DNA from: Candidatus Thorarchaeota archaeon MP8T_1
GTDB taxonomy: Archaea; Asgardarchaeota; Thorarchaeia; Thorarchaeales; Thorarchaeaceae
Reading direction: 5' to 3'
Length of the DNA: 5,987 nt
Assembly (NCBI GenBank): GCA_002825465.1
Contig: PJER01000127.1
Coordinates: 1-5,987 of the forward strand
Numbering within the stretch: the stretch's first letter is position 1; every line of letters begins with the position of its first letter. Below are positions 1 through 5,628 of this stretch, one piece after another. The notes under the pieces were generated by a model. The model ran no database searches. It was not told where the DNA came from and worked only from the letters and a program-made list of their open reading frames with translations. Position numbers and translations under genes: made by a program.

Positions 1-2
1 AC

Positions 3-2054
3 ACCATCACGCTAGTCTGCCTCAAGTCAAATTACAATGATATACGAATCGTCTTGAGAGTCCATATAGCTCCGGTGCCGACTGAAGTGATTCTCAATGT
101 TTCAGAGGAATATCGAATTACCGGTGTTTCTTCCAATCTGAGAGTACCTTATGGTGATGCAGTGAATATCAGCCTAGTGTACAGCAATTTGCTGTTTGCT
201 AGTGGGGTTCCTTATGCAAACTTCAACAACAGCTTCTTCTCTGGTCCAGGCTTTTATGAACAGCCTCTGGTACTGATTGATTTGGGAAATGGAAGTTACT
301 CATTCCTCTTTACTACAATTCCATGGAATCTTAATGATGTGTTCTCGTTTCATATCCAATTTACGCATGATAACCACACAACTGGTATTCTCAACTTTGA
401 GATAACAATCATTGAGATACCGACAATAATCAACATGAGTGGACCTTCAATAATCACGCTGAACTGGGGAATGAACGCAACATTTTGGATATCATATTTG
501 GACGCGTGGCCAGGGCACAATGGTGTAGGAATCGAAGATGCAATAATAATTTTCGACAATGATTCTCCACAACTTGCCACAATTGAGTATCTCGGACCAG
601 ACTCTGAAAGACCGGGATGGTATGAGTTCAGAATCATGGCAGAACGACAATCTGGTGTGGTAGGTGTTACTATCAAATTCAATAAGACATACTACGCAAC
701 AAAAGAAGTGACCTTGTCTGTTTCTATTAGCCCATCAGAAGAAGATATCGCTCTCCAGAACGCTATTACCTATGGAAGCGCATTCATTATAGTCCTTCTC
801 TTGGGTGCGGTTGTATGGGTTCGTATTCTACGAGTTCCAAAGATTATTCGTATCATTAGTGGACAAATCAGAGCGCTACGTAGAGGGAAGATTCCAAAAC
901 CTGCGAAAGGTGTTCAGAGTCGTAGAGCACTAGTCACAGACATCTTCAATGATCTATATGCTTCGACTGGGATAAAGAGAAGAGCTGCTGATATCCCATC
1001 AGAACCAATTATTATTGAGGTTCCGGAGATTGAAGAACTTGTCATTGATTTATCTATTCTCACAGGAATGACCCAGGAAGAACTTGATGACTTTAAATTT
1101 GAGATAGCCAAGATGAAAATGAGCCAGCAAACAAGCTTTGTCAGAGAAGTAATCGCACAAGAATTGGTCAGAGTTGCGGCACTTCAGAATAAATCAGTTG
1201 AGCAGGTGCTTCAAGAGGTAGTTTCAGAGAGGAAGAAACGAATAGGTCGTGATGTGACACCTGCAAAGATTGAAGACTACATCCCTGCTGAAGAGCCAAC
1301 TGAAGCGGTAGAGCCTCCGAAAGAAGGAATCGAGTTTGAGGACCGTCTGCGAGAGTTTGAACTCGAAGAGATGGCAGTTGAACTTGAGAAACGAGGCATT
1401 CCCAAGCATGAGATTGAGTCATTCATTAGTCAATCAAGGGAGCTTCCTAAGGATGTTGTCCAAATGCTCCTTCAGAGCTTCCAACCTCGAATAAAAGCTG
1501 AACCAATTAAGGAGAAAATCGAACATCTTTCAGAGGCAGAGATAGAAGACTTGAGAGCAGAATTGGTCAAGAGAAAAGTTAGTGAACGAGAGATTGATTC
1601 CATCCTAGATCAGGCACGAAAACTTCCCAAAGAACTTGCACTCGAGCTCTTTAAAGACCAAGATGAAACGACAAAGAAGAAACGAAAAGAGCGAGTCGAA
1701 ACTCTCTCTGGAGCGGAATTCTATGCCTTAAGAGAAGAGCTGGAAGCCAAAGGAGTACCTCCGGAAGAAATCGAAGCGATTATGAACACTGCAAAGACAG
1801 CTCCGAAGAAGGTAGTCATGGAGTATCTAAAGTCGATTGACAAGGTGGAATCCCCCGAGATTGAGCAAGAGGTCGAATTCGAGGACACTCTTGGAGAGCT
1901 GGAGATCGATGAACTTCGTGAGCAACTTGAGCAGAGAAACCTTCCACCTGAAGAAATTGAAGGAATCTTAAACCAAGCGAAGGGTCTTCCCAAGGCTTTG
2001 GTTGAAGATCTGCTCAGGAGTATAGATGCAGACTTGGAAGAAAAGAAAGAGTAG
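3..2054 (+). CDS. Receptor-like single-pass membrane protein with Ig-like ectodomain and four C-terminal helical repeats (5' partial)
   Basis: I do not recognise a named family. Residues are counted from the TTG at 54, which is the first start-like codon, but the frame stays open back to base 3, so the real start and any signal peptide lie upstream of the window. Residues 1-236 are beta-rich and look like two Ig-like/beta-sandwich modules, each opening with a hydrophobic-PT linker (VPT at 8-10, IPT at 122-124). The codons before 54 read as the last strand of an earlier module. Nine N-glycosylation sequons fall in this part. A membrane helix spans about 238-259. It is followed by 12 Lys/Arg and no acidic residue at 257-291, giving an N-outside, C-inside topology. 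Residues 292-400 are helical and charged, 401-425 are a Pro/Glu linker, and 427-657 hold four ~60-residue repeats. A sensor, adhesin or surface-layer anchor is inferred from architecture alone. The gene ends in TAG and converges on a methyltransferase gene 48 bp away. Confidence 0.85.
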   Translation, partial: TITLVCLKSNYNDIRIVLRVHIAPVPTEVILNVSEEYRITGVSSNLRVPYGDAVNISLVYSNLLFASGVPYANFNNSFFSGPGFYEQPLVLIDLGNGSYSFLFTTIPWNLNDVFSFHIQFTHDNHTTGILNFEITIIEIPTIINMSGPSIITLNWGMNATFWISYLDAWPGHNGVGIEDAIIIFDNDSPQLATIEYLGPDSERPGWYEFRIMAERQSGVVGVTIKFNKTYYATKEVTLSVSISPSEEDIALQNAITYGSAFIIVLLLGAVVWVRILRVPKIIRIISGQIRALRRGKIPKPAKGVQSRRALVTDIFNDLYASTGIKRRAADIPSEPIIIEVPEIEELVIDLSILTGMTQEELDDFKFEIAKMKMSQQTSFVREVIAQELVRVAALQNKSVEQVLQEVVSERKKRIGRDVTPAKIEDYIPAEEPTEAVEPPKEGIEFEDRLREFELEEMAVELEKRGIPKHEIESFISQSRELPKDVVQMLLQSFQPRIKAEPIKEKIEHLSEAEIEDLRAELVKRKVSEREIDSILDQARKLPKELALELFKDQDETTKKKRKERVETLSGAEFYALREELEAKGVPPEEIEAIMNTAKTAPKKVVMEYLKSIDKVESPEIEQEVEFEDTLGELEIDELREQLEQRNLPPEEIEGILNQAKGLPKALVEDLLRSIDADLEEKKE
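765..926 (+). other. Transmembrane helix and basic juxtamembrane segment of the receptor-like protein
   Basis: Residues 238-259 (counted from the TTG at 54) form a hydrophobic stretch centred on AFIIVLLLGAVVWV with no charge until R257. Residues 257-291 then carry about twelve Lys/Arg and no Asp/Glu. By the positive-inside rule, the long repeat-bearing C-terminal part is cytoplasmic and the beta-rich N-terminal part is outside. This is the only convincing membrane helix in the visible part of the protein. Confidence 0.85.
1332..2024 (+). repeat. Four tandem ~60-residue helical protein repeats
   Basis: These repeats lie inside the receptor-like gene. Repeat units are at about residues 427-476, 489-535, 548-595 and 611-657, counted from the TTG at 54. 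The shared pattern is roughly L-x-x-x-E-[IF]-x-x-L-R-x-E-L-E-x-[RK]-G-[VI]-P-x-x-E-I-E-x-I-x-x-x-A-K-x-[LA]-P-K. The anchor [RK]-x-[ILV]-[PS] recurs at 447, 507, 566 and 628, and the [LA]PK anchor at 464, 524, 583 and 645, so the period is 60, 59 and 62 residues. Units one and four also share an EFED-x-L lead-in. Each unit should form two or three short helices. The DNA of the copies has diverged, so the duplication is old and kept at the protein level. A weak resemblance to SAP/LEM-type helix-turn-helix motifs (L-x-x-x-x-L-R-x-x-L-x-x-R) exists but is not convincing. Confidence 0.85.
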
Positions 2055-2102
2055 GTAATCTCCTATTCAATATGATGAAAACCATCAAAGAATGGACTTG
2101 AT

Positions 2103-3443
2103 TCAATCGCGTTTCCTAAGGATCAAAATCCATTCACCATCCATTCGCTCTTGGCGCGGTATTTTGATGAAGTGGCGGATTAGATGAGAAAAGAACATTC
2201 TTTCCAATGAAAATCCTAAACGCTCTGTGGCAATATGAGCTAGAATGTCATGTGAGTTTATTGGAACACCACGAATGACATTATTGCCAATTGCTATGCA
2301 ATACCTTCCTCCAGGTTTAAGGACACGTAGAGTTTCTGATAATTGCCTTTCCATATCATAAAAGAATTTGAAGACAATGTAAGAACGTCTTGGATCCAAT
2401 TCATAGATTCGTTGCAATAGGGAGTCCAATTCTGATATTCCAAATGTCTTCATGTTCTCATATTCATGTTTATAGACAGTTTCTGTTCCAATGTAAGTAC
2501 GTTTGAGTTTTGATAATGGACCATCGTCTAAGAAACCAAGCCAATACATCTCAAGTTGATGAGTTCGAGGATAGTCTACAGCATTGATGTATGGTGGTGA
2601 GGTTATTGCCAAATCGACAGTTTCACTGGCAAGTCCTGTGTTTAATGCATTTGCTTCAGGAAGAGAGATTTCTCGGAATTTAAGATCGTCACAGACATGC
2701 GCAAAGTCAGCCATATTCTTGCTTTGCTGCAGTAGGGCCTCTTTGAATTTGGAAAGAGTGTCCCCAGGCGAGATCTTCTTCACGACTTTTTTCCTAAGAA
2801 CAGTTCTTGTACAATGAGGATCAGCGTTTGACATGTCCCGGATTATTGAAGACATTATCACCTTGAAAAAATCCTGGAAGTCCTTCCGAGATTCTGTAGT
2901 AAGAGATGAAGACACGATCTCTATGCTATCATTGATTATGGCTAGTTCTCTCAGAACATGGGGGCGAAACCAGCTATCACGATAGTGGAATTGAGGAATA
3001 TTCGGTGAATACTCCATAGAACTGTCGAGTTTACTAATTTGCATCAATAAAGAAGTCGTTGTAGATAGCAGAGAGTTAGAGTCAAGAGGTGTCGTCTTCA
3101 CCTTGGTCAATAGACGCGCTATTGGATCAATATCAATCCCAATGCATTTCCTATTGTTCAACAAGGCTTCAAGGACAACTGTACCACTGCCACACATCGG
3201 ATCGAGTACAACCTCATCCTCCACAGAGAACTTACGGATTAGATACCTAGGAAGCTCAGGAAAAAACTTAGCCGGGAACCTATGAATTCCGTGAGTAAGA
3301 TACGATTGATCCTTACTAACTATCAGTATACTTGAGCCATGAGCTATCTCAATGCTTGGTTCAATATCTCCGATAATTTCCAAGTGGTCTACAGAGTCTT
3401 GAGATACATCCACGGATTCCGTGTCTGAAACTCGATTAGTCAC
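2103..3443 (-). CDS. Solitary site-specific DNA methyltransferase, N4-cytosine/N6-adenine amino-group type
   Basis: This 446-residue SAM-dependent methyltransferase belongs to the exocyclic-amino DNA methylase group (N6_N4_Mtase-like). Visible motifs are the HGIHRFPAKFFPELP block at 51-65 (motif X-like), DPMCGSGT at 81-88 (motif I, SAM-binding loop), GIDIDP at 102-107 (ribose-binding acidic region), and TSPPY at 281-285 (catalytic motif IV), followed by the family-typical NAVDYPRTHQLEMYWLG. Near the C-terminus are LKPGGRYCIAIGNN at 375-388 and EWILILRK. An S in front of PPY is commoner in N4-cytosine enzymes, but the base cannot be settled by eye. About 190 residues separate motifs I and IV, and part of this stretch may recognise the target. 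No THUMP domain is present, which argues against a tRNA methylase. The GTG start at 3443 has GGAG 11 nt upstream, and the frame has no better start before a stop at 3486-3488. No restriction gene is visible, so it may be an orphan modifier. Confidence 0.85.
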   Translation of the reverse strand: MTNRVSDTESVDVSQDSVDHLEIIGDIEPSIEIAHGSSILIVSKDQSYLTHGIHRFPAKFFPELPRYLIRKFSVEDEVVLDPMCGSGTVVLEALLNNRKCIGIDIDPIARLLTKVKTTPLDSNSLLSTTTSLLMQISKLDSSMEYSPNIPQFHYRDSWFRPHVLRELAIINDSIEIVSSSLTTESRKDFQDFFKVIMSSIIRDMSNADPHCTRTVLRKKVVKKISPGDTLSKFKEALLQQSKNMADFAHVCDDLKFREISLPEANALNTGLASETVDLAITSPPYINAVDYPRTHQLEMYWLGFLDDGPLSKLKRTYIGTETVYKHEYENMKTFGISELDSLLQRIYELDPRRSYIVFKFFYDMERQLSETLRVLKPGGRYCIAIGNNVIRGVPINSHDILAHIATERLGFSLERMFFSHLIRHFIKIPRQERMDGEWILILRKRD

Positions 3444-3454
3444 TAGTAAACGAA

Positions 3455-3458
3455 CTCC
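3455..3458 (-). promoter_or_regulatory. Shine-Dalgarno GGAG supporting the GTG start of the methyltransferase
   Basis: Read on the minus strand, GGAG lies 11 nt before the GTG at 3443. No ATG or TTG occurs in the frame between this GTG and the upstream stop, so this site supports GTG as the start. Confidence 0.5.
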
Positions 3459-3494
3459 TAGTAGGATATCTTCCAGAGAATAAAGTCAAACGTA

Positions 3495-3503
3495 GATAAT
3501 AAG
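3495..3503 (-). promoter_or_regulatory. Candidate TATA box for the methyltransferase
   Basis: Read on the minus strand, the sequence is CTTATTATC. It sits about 50 bp before the GTG start, so transcription starting some 25 bp downstream would give a leader of about 30 nt containing the GGAG site. AT-rich matches of this quality are common by chance, so this is a weak call. Confidence 0.25.
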
Positions 3504-3615
3504 CTAGCCGCTTACATCCAGCGCGCAATTAATGGACTACTTCGAATACACGAAGGCGTAACAACACGCATTTTTGTGAATTTCGCAAAAAATCGATATT
3601 CCTAAATACTTCCTC

Positions 3616-3732
3616 ATGTCCAATAATTACCGATTCTTAGCAACAGCACGTAAAATGATGCGCCAGTGGTATTTGGATTAGAAGGGTATTGACTCGATTA
3701 TTCAATTAGTGAATGATACTTTGGCACTCTAA
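3616..3732 (+). other. Possible micro-ORF or gene remnant interrupted by an in-frame TAG
   Basis: From ATG at 3616 the frame reads MSNNYRFLATARKMMRQWYL then D, meets TAG at 3679-3681, and continues in the same frame as KGIDSIIQLVNDTLAL to TAA at 3730-3732. Both halves look like amphipathic helix. There is no clear Shine-Dalgarno before the ATG, and a frame this short can arise by chance. It could be a decayed gene, a 21-residue peptide gene, or nothing. Confidence 0.15.
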
Positions 3733-3758
3733 TAATTCAAGTCACAAATCGTATCATT
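3712..3758. repeat. 8-bp inverted repeat upstream of the small membrane gene
   Basis: The arms AATGATAC (3712-3719) and GTATCATT (3751-3758) are perfect reverse complements separated by 31 bp. They lie 44-90 bp before the start codon at 3802, where a dimeric regulator could bind. A chance match of this length is also plausible. Confidence 0.25.
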
Positions 3759-3787
3759 TCAATGCTAGTTGTAAGTCTCACTTGAGA

Positions 3788-3791
3788 GGAG
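3788..3791 (+). promoter_or_regulatory. Shine-Dalgarno GGAG for the small membrane protein
   Basis: A purine-rich run (GAGAGGAGAT) centred here lies 10 nt before the ATG at 3802. It is the clearest ribosome binding site in the window and fixes that start. Confidence 0.65.
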
Positions 3792-3801
3792 ATAAAACGA
3801 A

Positions 3802-4131
3802 ATGTCAGATATGAAGAAACTTGGCGATTTACTAATCCTACTAGGTGGTATTATCGGACTGATTGAAGGAATACTGATTGCACTCGATTTGACCTATCTA
3901 GCGTTCCTTCCGACAGTCGCTTGGGGTCTCGGAGGATTGGTAACAGGAATATTAGGAATCATATTCTCACTCATTGCTCTAGTAAACAGTGGTACGATTA
4001 AGATTAAGGCACTTGAGTTCAGTAACAAGTGGCTTGTCGTACTTATCATGGGTATTCTCATGTACCTGTTTGCAAGCACTCTAGGTGGAATCCTAGTTAT
4101 TATTGGTTCTCTTCTACTCTTGATCAAATAG
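3802..4131 (+). CDS. Small four-helix integral membrane protein, function unknown
   Basis: This is a 109-residue, strongly hydrophobic protein that I cannot assign to a family. Probable membrane helices are at about 7-28, 39-62, 76-90 and 92-108. The second is glycine-rich (GLGGLVTGILGIIF), and the third and fourth are separated only by a short turn near AST at 91-93. Charged residues cluster at the N-terminus (K5, K6) and in the loop at 66-76 (two Lys before a Glu, then another Lys). There is no signal peptide cleavage site and no catalytic motif. The ATG is fixed by a strong GAGAGGAG site 10 nt upstream. The gene stands alone: divergent from the methyltransferase, convergent with the aminotransferase, and followed 8 nt after its stop by a strong terminator hairpin. 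A frame on the opposite strand over the same bases is low-complexity and has no ribosome site. A role as a membrane accessory or scaffold protein is only a guess. Confidence 0.75.
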   Translation: MSDMKKLGDLLILLGGIIGLIEGILIALDLTYLAFLPTVAWGLGGLVTGILGIIFSLIALVNSGTIKIKALEFSNKWLVVLIMGILMYLFASTLGGILVIIGSLLLLIK

Positions 4132-4139
4132 AGGGTGAT

Positions 4140-4189
4140 TGCTCAACACTTAGGTCTAAGGGCTCTAGTGTTGAGCAGTTCCTTTTTTT
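4140..4189 (+). terminator. Hairpin plus T-tract terminator
   Basis: A perfect 11-bp stem, TGCTCAACACT (4140-4150) and AGTGTTGAGCA (4167-4177), encloses a 16-nt loop. Six bases later comes a run of seven T (4183-4189). Outward pairing can extend by three more pairs if G-U is allowed. The T-run lies on the plus-strand side only, so this should end the transcript of the small membrane protein. It also lies just past the stop of the convergent aminotransferase and may limit read-through from that side. Confidence 0.8.
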
Positions 4190-4197
4190 CTACAAAA

Positions 4198-5544
4198 CTA
4201 GATTTCCTCAGCAATGACCTTGTCCAACCGTTCCACAACATCGTCAATGTTTTCCTTGGTGATTATATAGCTAGGAGTCATGCGAATGACATTTTGACCA
4301 GCGCCTAGCATCCAGAGATGTTGCTTCTGAACTGCATTTTTCACAATACTATCTCTCAACTTACGAGCCTTTTCTTTGGTCTTCTTGTTCTTTACAATCT
4401 CCACTCCAACCATGAGACCTAAACCACGAACATCTCCAACTACTTCGTATTTTTCCTTTAGTTCGTTAAGACGTTTCATGAGATAGTCCCCATTCTCTTT
4501 GTTTATCCTTAAGAAATCCCCATCTTCCATATGTTTGAATACCCATAGTGATAGAAGAGACATCTTGGGTTCAGCGGAAAAAGTTTCAGAGTGACGAGAA
4601 CCGCCAGTAAACATAGGAGAAGGACCAATAGACGCGCCCATTGGATAACCACCCCCAATCGCTTTGCCCATCGAGATATAATCAGGGATCACATCATGGT
4701 TCTCAATAGCACACCACTTTCCTGTTCTTCCCATCCCTGCCTGAACCTCGTCGGACATGAAATATGCTCCAATCTCTTTTGTGAGATTATAGATACCTTT
4801 CACTGCCTTAGCAGGAGGAAGAATAAGACCACCTTCGCCACAAAGCGGCTCCATTACAGTGGCAGCAATATCGTTACCCTCCACTTCTAATGCGTAACGC
4901 AACGCCTCGACGCATTCGAGGCTGCAGTCATCCTCTGTCGTACCATGTGGGCAACGATAGCAATATGGATAAGAAACACGAATCACATCAACTCCTTGGG
5001 GGAATCCTGCCTTGTGCTTGGAATTTGAAGATGTCAGAGAAAGTGCGTAACCAGTTCGACCATGAAATGCTGGCCGAAACGCAACGAACCGTCGTCGACC
5101 CGAGAGATCCATTGCAGACTTCATACAACCTTCTACAGCTCTACCACCCGAAGTCGTGAATACAACCCGTTTCTTATGATTTCCAGGAGTGATAGAGGCA
5201 ACACGTTCACCAAGTAGTGTTTGAGGAATCGCGTCAAAGTCCTGTCCAGGAAGTTCGTTTATGACGTCAATGAGACTTGCTTCAAAATCAAGAAATGGCT
5301 TATATCTGAGTCCGAAAGCTCTGACAGCCACACCTCCAGTAACATCAAGATATTCAGTTCCTTCTATATCGAAGATTCTAACGCCATCTCCCTTTGTATG
5401 GTCTATGCAGCCATACACATCTCTATCTTGAGTCGTAATAGCTAAGGCATCAGCAGCGCGTTTTTTCCAGTAGTCGTTCGTCAGATCTTGTTGACGGATA
5501 TCAAATCCCAAATCCTTGAGAATTTTGATGTGTCTCTCGTCCAT
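4198..5544 (-). CDS. Class III (fold type I) PLP-dependent aminotransferase
   Basis: This 448-residue, full-length enzyme resembles the GABA/ornithine/acetylornithine aminotransferase group (GabT/ArgD-like). Visible landmarks are the PLP phosphate-binding loop TSGGRAVEG at 131-139; FHGRTGYALS at 160-169; EPLCGEGG at 232-239; DEVQAGMGRTGKW at 265-277, with D265 expected to contact the pyridine nitrogen; MGKAIGGGYPMGA at 292-304, with K294 as the Schiff-base lysine; GDVRGLGLMVG at 370-380; and R421 in a C-terminal IRMTPSY, likely for substrate carboxylate. A cysteine cluster (C195, C198, C207, C211) follows a YPYCYRCPHG stretch also seen in some archaeal and bacterial relatives. Departures from the usual motifs are GGR where SG[TA]E is common, and SAEP where GNP is common. 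The substrate cannot be read from sequence: an amino acid with a distal amino group, or racemase activity as in some archaeal relatives, are options. The ATG at 5544 has a weak AGGA upstream and matches the family's usual N-terminus. Confidence 0.9.
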   Translation of the reverse strand: MDERHIKILKDLGFDIRQQDLTNDYWKKRAADALAITTQDRDVYGCIDHTKGDGVRIFDIEGTEYLDVTGGVAVRAFGLRYKPFLDFEASLIDVINELPGQDFDAIPQTLLGERVASITPGNHKKRVVFTTSGGRAVEGCMKSAMDLSGRRRFVAFRPAFHGRTGYALSLTSSNSKHKAGFPQGVDVIRVSYPYCYRCPHGTTEDDCSLECVEALRYALEVEGNDIAATVMEPLCGEGGLILPPAKAVKGIYNLTKEIGAYFMSDEVQAGMGRTGKWCAIENHDVIPDYISMGKAIGGGYPMGASIGPSPMFTGGSRHSETFSAEPKMSLLSLWVFKHMEDGDFLRINKENGDYLMKRLNELKEKYEVVGDVRGLGLMVGVEIVKNKKTKEKARKLRDSIVKNAVQKQHLWMLGAGQNVIRMTPSYIITKENIDDVVERLDKVIAEEI

Positions 5545-5590
5545 AGTAATACTGTCCTGTGATTGACAGCCTCTGGAGAGATGTCACCCT

Positions 5591-5604
5591 ATTATCTAAT
5601 TTCC
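5591..5604 (-). promoter_or_regulatory. Candidate archaeal BRE/TATA promoter for the aminotransferase
   Basis: Read on the minus strand, GGAAATTAGATAAT resembles a BRE (GGAAAT) followed by a TATA-like TTAGATAAT. A start about 25 bp downstream would fall near 5570, giving a leader of about 25 nt before the ATG at 5544. The leader can form a small hairpin with arms CTGTC (5552-5556) and GACAG (5565-5569). If real, the aminotransferase is transcribed apart from the membrane gene 84 bp upstream. Confidence 0.35.
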
Positions 5605-5628
5605 GATACAGACAGCTTGCATTGAAGC

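Larger units (their letters stand above)
3444..3801. other. 358-bp divergent intergenic region
   Basis: This stretch separates the methyltransferase (minus) from the small membrane protein (plus) and must carry both promoters. I see a candidate TATA for the methyltransferase at 3495-3503 and a weaker AT-rich element (CTAATAATTC, about 3729-3739) for the plus-strand gene. There is a TTTTTG/CAAAAA inverted repeat (3571-3576 and 3586-3591) and an AATGATAC/GTATCATT inverted repeat (3712-3719 and 3751-3758, 31-nt spacer). A short plus-strand frame from ATG at 3616 is interrupted by TAG at 3679. No tRNA, other RNA gene or full-length coding region is recognisable. Confidence 0.6.

Noticed and set aside
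350..682. Antisense open frame inside the receptor-like gene
   Set aside because: It lies opposite a well-supported coding frame, shows no motif or ribosome site, and its composition is what the complementary codons would give.
1168..1422. Overlapping antisense frames opposite the repeat region
   Set aside because: Leu/Ser/Gln-rich shadows caused by the Glu/Lys-rich repeats on the plus strand; no sign of a real protein.
1884..2024. Calling the C-terminal repeats SAP or LEM DNA-binding domains
   Set aside because: Only the first helix pattern (L-x-x-x-x-L-R-x-x-L) resembles SAP; the second half with LPK does not fit, and a cytoplasmic tail of a surface protein is an unlikely place for it.
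2073..2087. Small hairpin TGATG-AAAAC-CATCA between the two convergent genes
   Set aside because: A 5-bp AT-rich stem with no T-run on either side; too weak to call a terminator.
3535..3560. TTCGAAT resembling a tRNA T-loop
   Set aside because: The bases around it do not form a T-stem, and no acceptor stem, anticodon arm or CCA context can be built.
3894..4127. Antisense frame opposite the small membrane protein
   Set aside because: Low-complexity translation with no ribosome site, while the plus strand has a strong Shine-Dalgarno, membrane helices and its own terminator.
4591..5445. Several plus-strand open frames opposite the aminotransferase
   Set aside because: The minus-strand protein has unmistakable PLP-enzyme motifs throughout; the plus-strand translations are rich in His, Arg and Ser and show no motif.
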